64,000 nt of DNA from [Mycobacterium] fortunisiensis. GTDB lineage: Bacteria > Actinomycetota > Actinomycetes > Mycobacteriales > Mycobacteriaceae. The DNA is taken from assembly GCF_019050325.1 (NCBI RefSeq), contig NZ_VOMB01000016.1:708844-772843 (forward strand), written 5' to 3'. A program made the translations under genes and the position numbers. Position 1 is the first letter of the stretch; each line of letters opens with the position of its first letter. Positions 53,805-64,000 of this stretch are shown piece by piece. The notes under the pieces were generated by a model. The model was not told the origin of the DNA and searched no databases. It saw only the letters and a list, made by a program, of their open reading frames with translations.

Positions 53805-53828
53805 AAGTAGGGGAGCGGAGGAGGCGAG

Positions 53829-54878
53829 TTGACCGAGTTCGATGCCGTCCTCCTGCTGTCCTTCGGCGGACCGGAGGCCCCGGAGCAGGTGATGCCGTTC
53901 CTGCAGAACGTCACTCGTGGCCGCGGCATCCCTGACGAGCGGCTGGCCGAGGTCGCCGAGCACTACCTGCATTTCGGCGGGGTCTCGCCGATCAACGGCA
54001 TCAACCGTGCCCTGATCGCGCAATTGCAGACCCAGCTGTCCGGTGTGCCCGTCTATTTCGGTAACCGCAACTGGGAACCGTATGTCGAGGACACCGTCGC
54101 AACCATGCGCGACAACGGAATTCGCCGTGCCGCGGTGTTCACCACATCGGCCTGGGGCGGGTATTCCAGCTGCACCCAGTACGTCGAGGACATCGCCCGG
54201 GCCCGCGCCGCTGTCGGTGCCGATGCCCCGGAACTGGTGAAACTGCGCCAGTACTTCGACCATCCGCTGTTGGTGGAGATGTTCGCCGACGCGATCGCCG
54301 ACGCGGCAGCCACCCTGCCCGCCGAGTTGCGTGACGAGGCCCGACTGGTCTTCACCGCGCATTCGGTGCCGATCGCCGCCGACGAGCGCCACGGTCCACG
54401 GCTCTACAGCCGGCAGGTCGGATACGCCACGCGGCTGGTGGCCGCCGCGGCCGGCTACGCGGACTACGACCAGGTCTGGCAGTCGCGATCAGGCCCGCCC
54501 CGGATCCCGTGGTTGGAGCCCGACGTCGCCGACCATCTGACGGCGTTGAGTCAGAAGGGGACCCGGGCCGTCATCGTCTGCCCGATCGGATTCGTCGCCG
54601 ACCACATCGAGGTGGTGTGGGACCTGGACACCGAGCTGCGGGCGCAGGCCGAACGCGCCGGGATCGCGTTCGCGCGGGCCGCCACCCCCAACGCGGACGC
54701 GCGTTTCGCCCAATTGGCGGTCGGGCTGATCGACGAGTTACGGACCGGCGCACCGGCGCTGCGGGTGGCCGGGCCCGATCCGGTGCCGGGCTACGGATAC
54801 AGCGTCGACGGGGCGCCGTGCGCGCCGGAGTGTTGTGGTACGACGGCCTCGATGACGGCAAAGACGGCGAAAAACTAG
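53829..54878 (+). CDS. hemZ: Coproporphyrin III/protoporphyrin ferrochelatase
   Basis: A 349-residue ferrochelatase from a TTG start with a strong GGAGGAGG upstream. [33 protein letters not shown] (metal-site His) and [17 protein letters not shown] (Glu) are diagnostic. The [2Fe-2S] cysteines of the mycobacterial enzymes are present: one in GGYSSCTQY and three in CAPECC near the C terminus. Actinobacteria use the coproporphyrin-dependent pathway, so CpfC is the accurate functional name. Its stop overlaps the convergent next gene. Confidence 0.95.
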   Translation: MTEFDAVLLLSFGGPEAPEQVMPFLQNVTRGRGIPDERLAEVAEHYLHFGGVSPINGINRALIAQLQTQLSGVPVYFGNRNWEPYVEDTVATMRDNGIRRAAVFTTSAWGGYSSCTQYVEDIARARAAVGADAPELVKLRQYFDHPLLVEMFADAIADAAATLPAELRDEARLVFTAHSVPIAADERHGPRLYSRQVGYATRLVAAAAGYADYDQVWQSRSGPPRIPWLEPDVADHLTALSQKGTRAVIVCPIGFVADHIEVVWDLDTELRAQAERAGIAFARAATPNADARFAQLAVGLIDELRTGAPALRVAGPDPVPGYGYSVDGAPCAPECCGTTASMTAKTAKN

Positions 54879-55732
54879 TCGCGCCAAGCGGATTGCAGGA
54901 TCGCTTCGAGTGCGGCCAGCCGTGCGGTGCGCACCACCTGGGCCAACGGCCGCATCGCGTCGCCGGCGATCTGCACCTCCGACGAACTCTGCAGGCCGAT
55001 CGGCATCAGGCCGGAACTCACCGTGATGATCGCGTCGACCTGGGCGGCGTTCTCCAGCACCCGCACCGCCCGGGTGGGGGCGTGATCGGGGAGGCGATGC
55101 ATCCGGCCCGCCGCCATGATGGCTTCCACCATGCCGCGGGGATCGTCGACGTCCACTCCGACGCCGGCGCGCAGGGCGCCCAACGTATCGGCGGCGGACC
55201 GCACGGCCGAGCGCAACTCGTACTCGGCCTCGCCGAGATCGTAATGCTGCGGCGGCGGCAGCACAGGCAGCGAGTACACCGTCCAGGACAGGGCTCGGGG
55301 CTCCGGCTCGTATGCGGATTCGGTTTCCGCCTCGTCGAATTCGAAATACTCGAATTCCGGTACCAGGCCCACCCCGTCCAATTCGTCGTGGGTGACCAGG
55401 ACGGCTTCGCCCACGTTCAGCGCATCGCGCTGGAACTGCGAGCCCGGGGGCAAGCCGCGGACGTCACCGGGAACCGGCAGGGCCACCCTGATCGACGGAC
55501 GGGTGCCGGATCGGCCGACCGCGGTGCGCAGGGTCTGGAGCAGCGAGACAGAGCCCGAATCCTCCAACTCGGGCCACGGCAGCCCGGTGCGGACCGCCGC
55601 CTGCGAATCGTAGGCAGTCACAGAATGCATTGGTGCCCATTGGGATAACGCGCCGAGCACATCGTCGGGCGCGGCCGCACCGGCCCGCCAGGCGTTGGCC
55701 CATATCGACAGCGTTGCACTTGGACACCACAT
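54875..55732 (-). CDS. Conserved mycobacterial protein (Rv1486c-like)
   Basis: 285 residues from ATG 55732. No catalytic motif is recognised. Acidic stretches ([19 protein letters not shown], about 125-145) sit between helical regions, and a conserved-looking segment [29 protein letters not shown] lies near the C terminus. No signal peptide or membrane segment. Position between hemZ and nfeD matches Rv1486c of M. tuberculosis. The hemZ and Rv1486c-like stops overlap by 4 nt on opposite strands. Confidence 0.75.
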   Translation of the reverse strand: MWCPSATLSIWANAWRAGAAAPDDVLGALSQWAPMHSVTAYDSQAAVRTGLPWPELEDSGSVSLLQTLRTAVGRSGTRPSIRVALPVPGDVRGLPPGSQFQRDALNVGEAVLVTHDELDGVGLVPEFEYFEFDEAETESAYEPEPRALSWTVYSLPVLPPPQHYDLGEAEYELRSAVRSAADTLGALRAGVGVDVDDPRGMVEAIMAAGRMHRLPDHAPTRAVRVLENAAQVDAIITVSSGLMPIGLQSSSEVQIAGDAMRPLAQVVRTARLAALEAILQSAWRD

Positions 55733-55777
55733 GATCCTGGCAGTGTAATTGTCGACCGCCGATCCGGCCGTATTCGC

Positions 55778-55783
55778 TAGGGT
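55778..55783 (+). promoter_or_regulatory. Candidate -10 box (TAGGGT), predicted leaderless nfeD mRNA
   Basis: TAGGGT is followed by 6 bases and the nfeD ATG at 55790, without a ribosome site. Confidence 0.45.
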
Positions 55784-55789
55784 GGGTTC

Positions 55790-56224
55790 ATGGTCGCACC
55801 GCTGATCTGGCTCATCCTGGCGCTGGTGCTGGCCGGGGCAGAGGCGCTGACCGGCGACATGTTCCTGCTCATGCTGGCCGGCGGGGCGCTCGCGGCGACG
55901 GGCTCGAGCTGGTTGTTCGACTTCCCGCTCTGGGCCGACGGCGTGGTGTTCCTTGTGGTGTCAGTGCTTTTGCTGGTGGGCGTCCGGCCGGCGCTGCGGC
56001 GCCGCTTCGAGGCGGGCAAGGGCCGGCCCGAGCTGGTGCAGGCGCTGGAGGGAAAGTCCGCGCTGGTGCTGGACCGGGTGGCCGAGCACGAGGGGCAGGT
56101 CAAGCTCGACGGCGAGGTCTGGACGGCGCGGCCGCTCAATGACCACGATGTGTACGAACCAGGTGACCATGTGACGGTGGTGCGGATCGACGGTGCCACC
56201 GCTGTGGTTTTCAAGACGACGTAG
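55790..56224 (+). CDS. NfeD-family membrane protein
   Basis: 144 residues with two to three N-terminal membrane segments (about 3-22, 26-44, 48-66). A soluble OB-fold NfeD domain follows (about 80-144: [30 protein letters not shown], ending [15 protein letters not shown]). NfeD proteins pair with SPFH/stomatin proteins, and the next gene is one, starting 16 bases downstream. The pair organises membrane microdomains or quality control in other bacteria. Confidence 0.9.
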   Translation: MVAPLIWLILALVLAGAEALTGDMFLLMLAGGALAATGSSWLFDFPLWADGVVFLVVSVLLLVGVRPALRRRFEAGKGRPELVQALEGKSALVLDRVAEHEGQVKLDGEVWTARPLNDHDVYEPGDHVTVVRIDGATAVVFKTT

Positions 56225-56240
56225 AAACCCAGGAGGGACC

Positions 56241-57428
56241 ATGGACGGTGCGGTGGCCGGGCTGATCTTGCTGCTCGTCTTGGTGGTGTTCGCCATCATC
56301 ATCGTGGCCAAATCGGTTGCGCTCATTCCCCAGGCCGAGGCGGCGGTGATCGAGCGTCTGGGTCGTTACAGTCGCACGGTCAGCGGTCAGCTGACCCTGC
56401 TGGTGCCGTTCATCGACCGGATCCGGGCCCGGGTGGACCTGCGTGAGCGGGTGGTGTCGTTCCCTCCGCAGGGGGTCATCACCGAAGACAACCTGACGTT
56501 GGCCATCGACACCGTGGTGTATTTCCGGGTGATGAATCCGCAGGCGGCGGTGTACGAGATCAGCAACTACATCGTCGGTGTGGAGCAGCTGACCACCACC
56601 ACGCTGCGCAACGTGGTCGGCGGTATGACCCTGGAACAGACCCTGACCTCACGCGATGCCATCAACCAGCAGCTGCGCGGGGTACTCGACGAGGCGACCG
56701 GCCGGTGGGGGTTGCGGGTGGCGCGGGTGGAGCTGCGCAGCATCGATCCGCCCCCGTCGATCCAGGAGTCGATGGAAAAGCAGATGAAGGCCGACCGTGA
56801 GAAGCGGGCGATGATCCTGACCGCCGAGGGTGTCCGGGAATCGTCCATCAAGCAGGCCGAAGGCCAGAAGCAGTCGCAGATCCTGGCGGCCGAAGGCGCC
56901 AAGCAGGCCGCGATCTTGGCCGCCGAGGCCGACCGGCAGTCACGGATGTTGCGGGCCCAGGGTGAGCGGGCCGCCCAGTACCTGCAGGCGCAGGGGCAGG
57001 CCAAGGCCATCGAGAAGACGTTCGCCGCGATCAAGGCCGGCCGGCCGACCCCGGAGATGCTGGCCTATCAGTACCTGCAGACGCTGCCGCAGATGGCCAA
57101 GGGCGAGGCGAACAAGGTCTGGTTGGTGCCCAGCGACTTCGGTTCGGCGTTGCAGGGTTTCACCAAACTGTTGGGTGCTCCGGGTGAGGACGGGGTGTTC
57201 CGCTATACGCCGTCACCGGTCGGGGAGGACCTGCCCAAGCCCGAGGACGACAGCGACGAGGTCGCCGATTGGTTCTCCACCGACACCGATCCGGCGATCG
57301 CCGAAGCCGTGGCCAAGGCCGAAGCCGAAGCGCGGGCCACCACGCCGCCGTTGGGCGCCAAGCCGACGCCGTCGTCGCTGGAGAACATTGCACCCACCGA
57401 ACTGGAAGGCGGCGCGCACCGGGCATAG
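56241..57428 (+). CDS. SPFH/stomatin-like (slipin) protein
   Basis: 395 residues from ATG 56241, with AGGAGGG upstream. One N-terminal membrane anchor (5-25) is followed by the SPFH domain (IPQAEAAVIERLGRYSRTV, DLRERVVSFPPQGVITEDN). Then comes an Ala/Glu/Gln coiled-coil region (AEGQKQSQILAAEGAKQAA). The C-terminal 90 residues are acidic and Pro-rich, a mycobacterial feature. It should oligomerise on the membrane with the NfeD partner. Corresponds to Rv1488. Confidence 0.92.
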   Translation: MDGAVAGLILLLVLVVFAIIIVAKSVALIPQAEAAVIERLGRYSRTVSGQLTLLVPFIDRIRARVDLRERVVSFPPQGVITEDNLTLAIDTVVYFRVMNPQAAVYEISNYIVGVEQLTTTTLRNVVGGMTLEQTLTSRDAINQQLRGVLDEATGRWGLRVARVELRSIDPPPSIQESMEKQMKADREKRAMILTAEGVRESSIKQAEGQKQSQILAAEGAKQAAILAAEADRQSRMLRAQGERAAQYLQAQGQAKAIEKTFAAIKAGRPTPEMLAYQYLQTLPQMAKGEANKVWLVPSDFGSALQGFTKLLGAPGEDGVFRYTPSPVGEDLPKPEDDSDEVADWFSTDTDPAIAEAVAKAEAEARATTPPLGAKPTPSSLENIAPTELEGGAHRA

Positions 57429-57433
57429 GTGCG

Positions 57434-57910
57434 TCAGCGGTGCGGCTGGAGCCGGATCGCGACCATCGGCAGCGGCGAGTCGGTGTCGGTGATCGGCCGC
57501 CCGAGGGTTTCCTCCAGGACGAGCTTGAACTGGTCCCACGTCTTGGGGTGTTGTGCCCGGTACTCGGCCAGGACCTGATCGGCGGCCGGCTGATCGAGCA
57601 CCTGCGCGACAGCGTCGACCGGTGGCCGGCTGCCGAGCCAGACCCGGACGTGCGGGTTGGCGGTGATGTTGCGGAACCATTGGGCCTTGGTCCCGAAACC
57701 GGATGCGATGACGATGGTGTCCGGATCCGGCCGACTCACCACTTCGAGCACGACGTAGCGGCGGGCCCCGGAGGTGCGACCGATGTGTTCCAGCATCATC
57801 ACCCGGGAGCCGAGCAGCGCTCCGGCCCTGATCCGGTAGAGCCAGATCGGCGCCCGCACCAGGTGGCGGTTGCGCAGGAGGCGGGCACCGAAATCGGCCA
57901 GGACGCTCAC
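57434..57910 (-). CDS. Deazaflavin (F420)-dependent nitroreductase-family protein
   Basis: 158 residues from GTG 57910, with AGGAG about 9 bases upstream. The split-barrel fold of the Ddn/F420-dependent family is suggested by IGRTSGARRYVVLEVVSRPDPDTIVIASGFG, WFRNITANPHVRVWLGSR and the downstream helix VLAEYRAQHPKTWDQF. Members reduce quinones or nitro compounds with F420H2, or only bind F420. The gene is convergent with the SPFH gene (5 bases between stops). Confidence 0.8.
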   Translation of the reverse strand: MSVLADFGARLLRNRHLVRAPIWLYRIRAGALLGSRVMMLEHIGRTSGARRYVVLEVVSRPDPDTIVIASGFGTKAQWFRNITANPHVRVWLGSRPPVDAVAQVLDQPAADQVLAEYRAQHPKTWDQFKLVLEETLGRPITDTDSPLPMVAIRLQPHR

Positions 57911-57960
57911 AGGTGGTCTCCTCTCGGTTCGCTACCCGCGTCGGCGCGGGACGGTGGCGC

Positions 57961-58752
57961 TCACGGCTCGGTGAGCGTGGGTGAAATGTCGGCTGATGGC
58001 GGCGTGTCGACCGGCAGACGTGCACGTTCGCGGTGCTGGGGGGAGTGCTGCGGGGCGTGCTGGTCGCGGCGGTGCAGCCGCAGTTCGTAGCCCAGACCGG
58101 CCACGCCGAGCGCGGCGGTGCCCAACGACACCAGGAACAGTGCCGGGCTGATGTTCCCGGTCAACGCGTCGCCCAGGATCACCACGGCCGCGGTGCCGGG
58201 AAACAGTCCGAACAGCGTCGCGATCGAGTACGGGACGGCGCGTACCGCCGACGCCCCCGCCGCGTAGTTGAGCACCGAGAACGGTACCGCCGGGATCAGC
58301 CGCATGGACAACACCACCGGCCAGCCGCGTCGGCGCAGGCGGGCGTCGAGTGTGTCGATGCGTGGATGCGACACCAGCCGATTGAGCTGCCAACCGGCCG
58401 CGCGGATCAGGCACAGCGCCAGAACCGCACTGACCGCACTGGCCACCACCGCGATCGCCACGCCGAGGGCAGGTCCGAACAACAGGCCCGCGGCCAGGGT
58501 GAAGGCGGTGCGCGGAAACGGGAACACGGTCACCACGATGTGGGCGGCGAGGAAGGCCAGCGGGAACCACGCGCCCACCGATGTGGCCCAGTCCCGCAGC
58601 TGCATGGCAGTCGGCAGCGGCACCAGCACGGCGATTGCGACAAGAATCACAATGCCGGCCATCAGGCCGACGATGCGCCGCGGCGGCAGTTGGGAGGCCG
58701 TCGCAAGGACCGTGGCGCGCACCACGCGCAGGGTTCTGACGACGGGTTTCAC
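57961..58752 (-). CDS. TVP38/TMEM64 (DedA-superfamily) membrane protein
   Basis: 263 residues with about six membrane segments. FPFPRTAFTLAAGLLFGPALGVAIAVVAS and RRRGWPVVLSMRLIPAVPFSVLNYAAGAS are characteristic SNARE-assoc/VTT-domain motifs. The C-terminal 40 residues are hydrophilic (His/Gln/Pro-rich). The superfamily includes lipid scramblases and transporters; this member is Rv1491c-like with unknown substrate. The GTG start is preceded on its strand by TACTGT, with 8 bases between. Confidence 0.88.
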   Translation of the reverse strand: MKPVVRTLRVVRATVLATASQLPPRRIVGLMAGIVILVAIAVLVPLPTAMQLRDWATSVGAWFPLAFLAAHIVVTVFPFPRTAFTLAAGLLFGPALGVAIAVVASAVSAVLALCLIRAAGWQLNRLVSHPRIDTLDARLRRRGWPVVLSMRLIPAVPFSVLNYAAGASAVRAVPYSIATLFGLFPGTAAVVILGDALTGNISPALFLVSLGTAALGVAGLGYELRLHRRDQHAPQHSPQHRERARLPVDTPPSADISPTLTEP

Positions 58753-58896
58753 GCTTTACAACAGTACGGGCCCCCGGCGCCGAACAGCGCCCGGCGCCGG
58801 CGTGAGTCCGCCGACCGGCGGTCAGCCCCGTGATGGCGATCATTTAGCCTGATGGGCGAGTGGGTAGGTCACACGCTGCGATAACAGGAGATGCGG

Positions 58897-60771
58897 GTGT
58901 CGTTACAGGGGACTAGTGCGGTTGAGTCCGACCGCCAGAAATGGCGGACGGCGGTCGCCGGTGTGCTGGCCAAGAGCAGTCGGCGGGAGGTGGCAGACCT
59001 GCCACCCGAGCCGGAGCGCCTGCTGGATTCGCAGACCTATGAGGGCTTCGCGATCCGGCCGCTGTACACCGCGCTGGACGCCCACCCCGAGCCGGCCCTG
59101 CCGGGGCAGTGGCCGTTCATCCGCGGCGGTGACGGCCTGCGCGACGTGAAGTCGGGATGGAAGGTCGTCGAGAGTTTCCCGGCTGTCGCGGGTACACCGG
59201 TGGGCACCGTCAACGGCGCCGTGCTGGTGGCCTTGACCGAGGGCGCCAGCGGGTTGGCCCTGCGGGTCGGCGGCGAGGGCGGCATCGCCCTGACCGAGTT
59301 GGACCGGCTGCTCGACGGCGTGTTCCTGGATCTGGTTCCGGTGATCTTCGAAGGTGTTGCGGACGCGGGTGCCGATCTGGCTGCCACCGCTGACGCGGTG
59401 CTGGCCCTGCTCGGTGACCTCGACGAGGAGCAGCGCTCGCGACTGTCGATCGATCTGGGCGCCGATCCCTTGACCGCGCCGCTGTCCGGGCAGGCCGAAA
59501 CCGACGATGCCGATCTGGTGGCCGCAGTGGGCAAGCTCACCGGGTTCGCCGGTGGGGTCCGGGCCATCACGGTCGACGGCCCGGCGTTCCACAATCTCGG
59601 CGCCAGCGCCGCCTGGGAGCTCGCTGCGGCGACCGCCGCCGCGGTGGCGTACCTGCGCATCCTGAGCGAGGGTGGGGTGGCCACCCCGGATGCGTTGCGG
59701 CAGATCAGTTTCCGCTACGCCGCCGATGACGACCAGTTCATGACGATCGCCAAACTGCGGGCTGCCCGGCAGCTTTGGGCACGGGTGGCGGAGGTCCTCG
59801 GCGCCCCCACCTCCGGCGGTGCCGGAGCGGCCCGGGTGCACGCCGTGACCTCGCTGCCGATGATGACGCAGCGCGATCCGTGGGTGAACATGCTGCGCAC
59901 CACGCTGGCCGCGTTCGCTGCCGGGGTCGGGGGAGCCGACACCGTGCAGGTACAACCGTTCGACGTGGCCGTTCCCGGCGGCCTGGACGGCACCTCGACG
60001 AGCTTCGCCCGCCGCATCGCCCGCAACACCCAACTGCTGCTGTTGGAGGAATCGCACATCGGCCAGGTGCTCGATCCGGCCGGCGGTTCGTGGTTCGTGG
60101 AGGATCTGACGGCGCAACTGGCCGATCAGGCCTGGGCGCACTTCCAGGACATCGAGGCGCGGGGCGGTTTCATCGCGGCCCGCGAGTACCTCACCGCCCA
60201 GATCGCCGAGGTGGCGGCACGACGCAGCGACGACATCGCCCACCGTCGCACCGCGATCACCGGTGTCAACGAATTCCCCAACCTTGACGAACAGCCGCTG
60301 CCGCAAGGGGATTCGGTCTCGTCGATCGCCCGGTATGCGGCCGGTTTCGAGGCGTTGCGCGACCGCTCGGATGTCTACCTGGCCGCCAACGGCTCGCGGC
60401 CGAAGGTGCTGCTGCTCCCGCTGGGGCCGCTGGCCGAGCACAACATCCGCACCACGTTCGCGTCGAACCTGTTGGCCTCGGGCGGGATCGAGGCGATCAA
60501 TCCGGGAACCGTCGACGCCGCCGGGATTCCCGGTGCGGTGTCGGCGGCGGGATCGCCGTCGGTGGCCGTGCTGTGTGGCACCGACACCCGCTACGGCGCC
60601 GAGGCTTCGGACGCGGTGGTCGCCGCGCGTGCCGCCGGTATCGGCCAGGTGCTGCTGGCCGGACCGGAAAAGGCTGTGGCCGAATCTGATTCAAAACCTG
60701 ACGGCTACCTGACGGCCAAGATCGATGCCGTCGAAGCCCTGTCGAACCTGCTCACCGGACTGGGGGCCTGA
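58897..60771 (+). CDS. mutA: Methylmalonyl-CoA mutase small (beta) subunit
   Basis: 624 residues from GTG 58897, six bases after AGGAG; ATG 58891 abuts the ribosome site and is less likely. The barrel domain holds [38 protein letters not shown] and [13 protein letters not shown]. The C-terminal flavodoxin-like domain lacks the cobalamin DxHxxG motif, as is normal for the non-catalytic small subunit. With MutB it interconverts methylmalonyl-CoA and succinyl-CoA. Confidence 0.94.
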   Translation: MSLQGTSAVESDRQKWRTAVAGVLAKSSRREVADLPPEPERLLDSQTYEGFAIRPLYTALDAHPEPALPGQWPFIRGGDGLRDVKSGWKVVESFPAVAGTPVGTVNGAVLVALTEGASGLALRVGGEGGIALTELDRLLDGVFLDLVPVIFEGVADAGADLAATADAVLALLGDLDEEQRSRLSIDLGADPLTAPLSGQAETDDADLVAAVGKLTGFAGGVRAITVDGPAFHNLGASAAWELAAATAAAVAYLRILSEGGVATPDALRQISFRYAADDDQFMTIAKLRAARQLWARVAEVLGAPTSGGAGAARVHAVTSLPMMTQRDPWVNMLRTTLAAFAAGVGGADTVQVQPFDVAVPGGLDGTSTSFARRIARNTQLLLLEESHIGQVLDPAGGSWFVEDLTAQLADQAWAHFQDIEARGGFIAAREYLTAQIAEVAARRSDDIAHRRTAITGVNEFPNLDEQPLPQGDSVSSIARYAAGFEALRDRSDVYLAANGSRPKVLLLPLGPLAEHNIRTTFASNLLASGGIEAINPGTVDAAGIPGAVSAAGSPSVAVLCGTDTRYGAEASDAVVAARAAGIGQVLLAGPEKAVAESDSKPDGYLTAKIDAVEALSNLLTGLGA

Positions 60772-60772
60772 G

Positions 60773-63025
<2,253 letters not shown>

Positions 63026-63027
63026 TG

Positions 63028-63090
63028 CGCCGAAACGGCATTCCAGCAGGCGGTCACTCGCACTTCTCCTGCTGGAATGCGGTTTCGTCG
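63028..63090. repeat. Long hairpin repeat, copy 2 (mutB-meaB)
   Basis: 63028-63050 pairs with 63068-63090 with two mismatches (arms share GCTGGAATGC and its complement). The loop again contains CACTCGCAC. It is the same element as the copy at 53740-53804 and again lies between co-directional genes, starting 3 bases after a stop codon. Confidence 0.85.
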
Positions 63091-63107
63091 GTGGATGTGA
63101 TGCAACG

Positions 63108-64000
63108 ATGACGACACCCGTTCCCGAGCTCGCGGACGGTATCCGTGCGGGAGACCGCGCCGCGCTGGCCCGGGCCATCACCCTGGTCGAGTCGACCCGC
63201 GCCGACCATCGCCGGCAGGCCCAGGAGCTGTTGCTGGAACTGGCGCCGGAGGCCGGTTCGGCCCTGCACGTCGGTATCACCGGGGTGCCCGGGGTCGGTA
63301 AGTCGACCACCATCGAAGCGCTGGGCATGCACCTGATCGAGGCCGGGCACCGGGTCGCGGTGCTGGCGGTGGATCCGTCCTCGACCCGTACCGGTGGGTC
63401 GATCCTGGGGGACAAGACTCGGATGGCGCGGTTGGCCGTGCATCCCGACGCCTACATCCGGCCGTCGCCCACCTCGGGCACCCTCGGTGGGGTGGCCAAG
63501 GCCACTCGGGAGACCATCGTGTTGCTCGAAGCGGCCGGATACGACGTGATCCTGGTCGAGACGGTCGGCGTCGGGCAGTCCGAGGTGGCGGTCTCGAACA
63601 TGGTCGACACCTTCGTGTTTCTCACGCTGGCCCGGACCGGGGACCAGCTGCAGGGCATCAAGAAGGGTGTGCTGGAGCTGGCCGACGTGATCGTGGTCAA
63701 CAAGGCCGACGGCGAGCACGCGATCGAGGCGAAGAAGGCGGCCCGGGAGTTGACCGGTGCGATCCGCCTCATCTACCCGCGTGAAACCCTGTGGCGGCCA
63801 CCGGTTCTCACGATGAGCGCGATCGAAGGTACCGGCCTGTCCGAGCTGTGGGAGACGGTGCTCAAGCACCGCGACGTCCTCACCGAAGCCGGGGAGTTCG
63901 AAGCCCGCCGGCGGGCGCAGCAGGTGGATTGGACCTGGTCGATGGTCCGCGACGCGGTGCTGGACCGGGTGCTGTCGCACCCCGGTGTGCGCAGTATCCG
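63108..64000 (+). CDS. meaB: MeaB/ArgK-family GTPase (methylmalonyl-CoA mutase chaperone), 3' truncated by window
   Basis: The first 297 or so residues of a G3E GTPase. [15 protein letters not shown] is the P-loop, [21 protein letters not shown] the switch region, [19 protein letters not shown] the Walker B/switch II, and VVNKAD the guanine-specificity motif. MeaB protects and reloads methylmalonyl-CoA mutase with adenosylcobalamin, consistent with mutAB just upstream. The gene runs off the window end. The mazEF-like pair I recall between mutB and this gene in M. tuberculosis is absent here. Confidence 0.93.
   Translation, partial: MTTPVPELADGIRAGDRAALARAITLVESTRADHRRQAQELLLELAPEAGSALHVGITGVPGVGKSTTIEALGMHLIEAGHRVAVLAVDPSSTRTGGSILGDKTRMARLAVHPDAYIRPSPTSGTLGGVAKATRETIVLLEAAGYDVILVETVGVGQSEVAVSNMVDTFVFLTLARTGDQLQGIKKGVLELADVIVVNKADGEHAIEAKKAARELTGAIRLIYPRETLWRPPVLTMSAIEGTGLSELWETVLKHRDVLTEAGEFEARRRAQQVDWTWSMVRDAVLDRVLSHPGVRSI

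Overview
The window is high-GC actinobacterial chromosome and reads as a mycobacterium, most likely a fast-growing Mycolicibacterium-type species. The evidence is gene content and order: yvcK-whiA, gap-pgk-tpiA-secG-ppc, the tkt-tal-zwf-opcA-pgl block, ctaB, qor, ctaA, an ABC exporter with mptB, sufR-sufBDCSUT, trxA-echA12, acnR-acn, ripA-ripB-moxR1, fabG1-inhA-hemZ, nfeD-SPFH and mutA-mutB-meaB. From memory, this follows the Rv1422 to Rv1496 region of M. tuberculosis, with insertions and losses. Identifications rest on reading translated sequence and motifs; no database search was run.

Layout. 1-2180: a tandem 77-bp MIRU-like repeat leads into yvcK and whiA. 2438-8747: lower glycolysis (gap, pgk, tpiA), secG and PEP carboxylase. 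8755-15762 (mostly minus): a small coiled-coil protein, then a pentose-phosphate operon whose last four genes are joined by 0-4 nt junctions. 15996-17927: ctaB and a DUF1254/DUF1214 protein. 17928-21138: an A/T-richer accessory island holding only a two-gene DUF262-HipA operon. 21139-27498: qor, an ATP-grasp protein, ctaA, a two-gene ABC exporter and mptB. 27609-33911: the autoregulated suf operon. 33958-38543: a second accessory stretch with a lipoprotein, an S53 peptidase coupled to a zinc-ribbon membrane protein, and a helix-hairpin-helix protein. 38657-46380: trxA, echA12, an ABC-F protein, acnR-acn and a DUF6676-like membrane protein. 46588-52000: the cell-wall hydrolases ripA and ripB with a moxR1-DUF58-VWA operon. 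52099-58752: fabG1-inhA-hemZ, nfeD-SPFH and several small or membrane genes. 58897-64000: methylmalonyl-CoA mutase and its GTPase chaperone, which is cut by the window end.

Points most worth following: (1) the DUF262-HipA operon, which pairs a GmrSD/SspE-type nucleotide-sensing domain with an intact HipA-type kinase and has neither an HNH nuclease domain nor a HipB antitoxin; (2) two copies, about 9 kb apart, of a long hairpin repeat with a shared loop; (3) a cluster of GTCAC/GTGAC palindromes upstream of the DUF6676 gene; (4) inverted repeats over the predicted promoters of sufR and ctaA; (5) many genes with the arrangement -10 box, 6-7 nt, start codon, which predicts leaderless mRNAs; (6) an S53 peptidase translationally coupled to a zinc-ribbon membrane protein.
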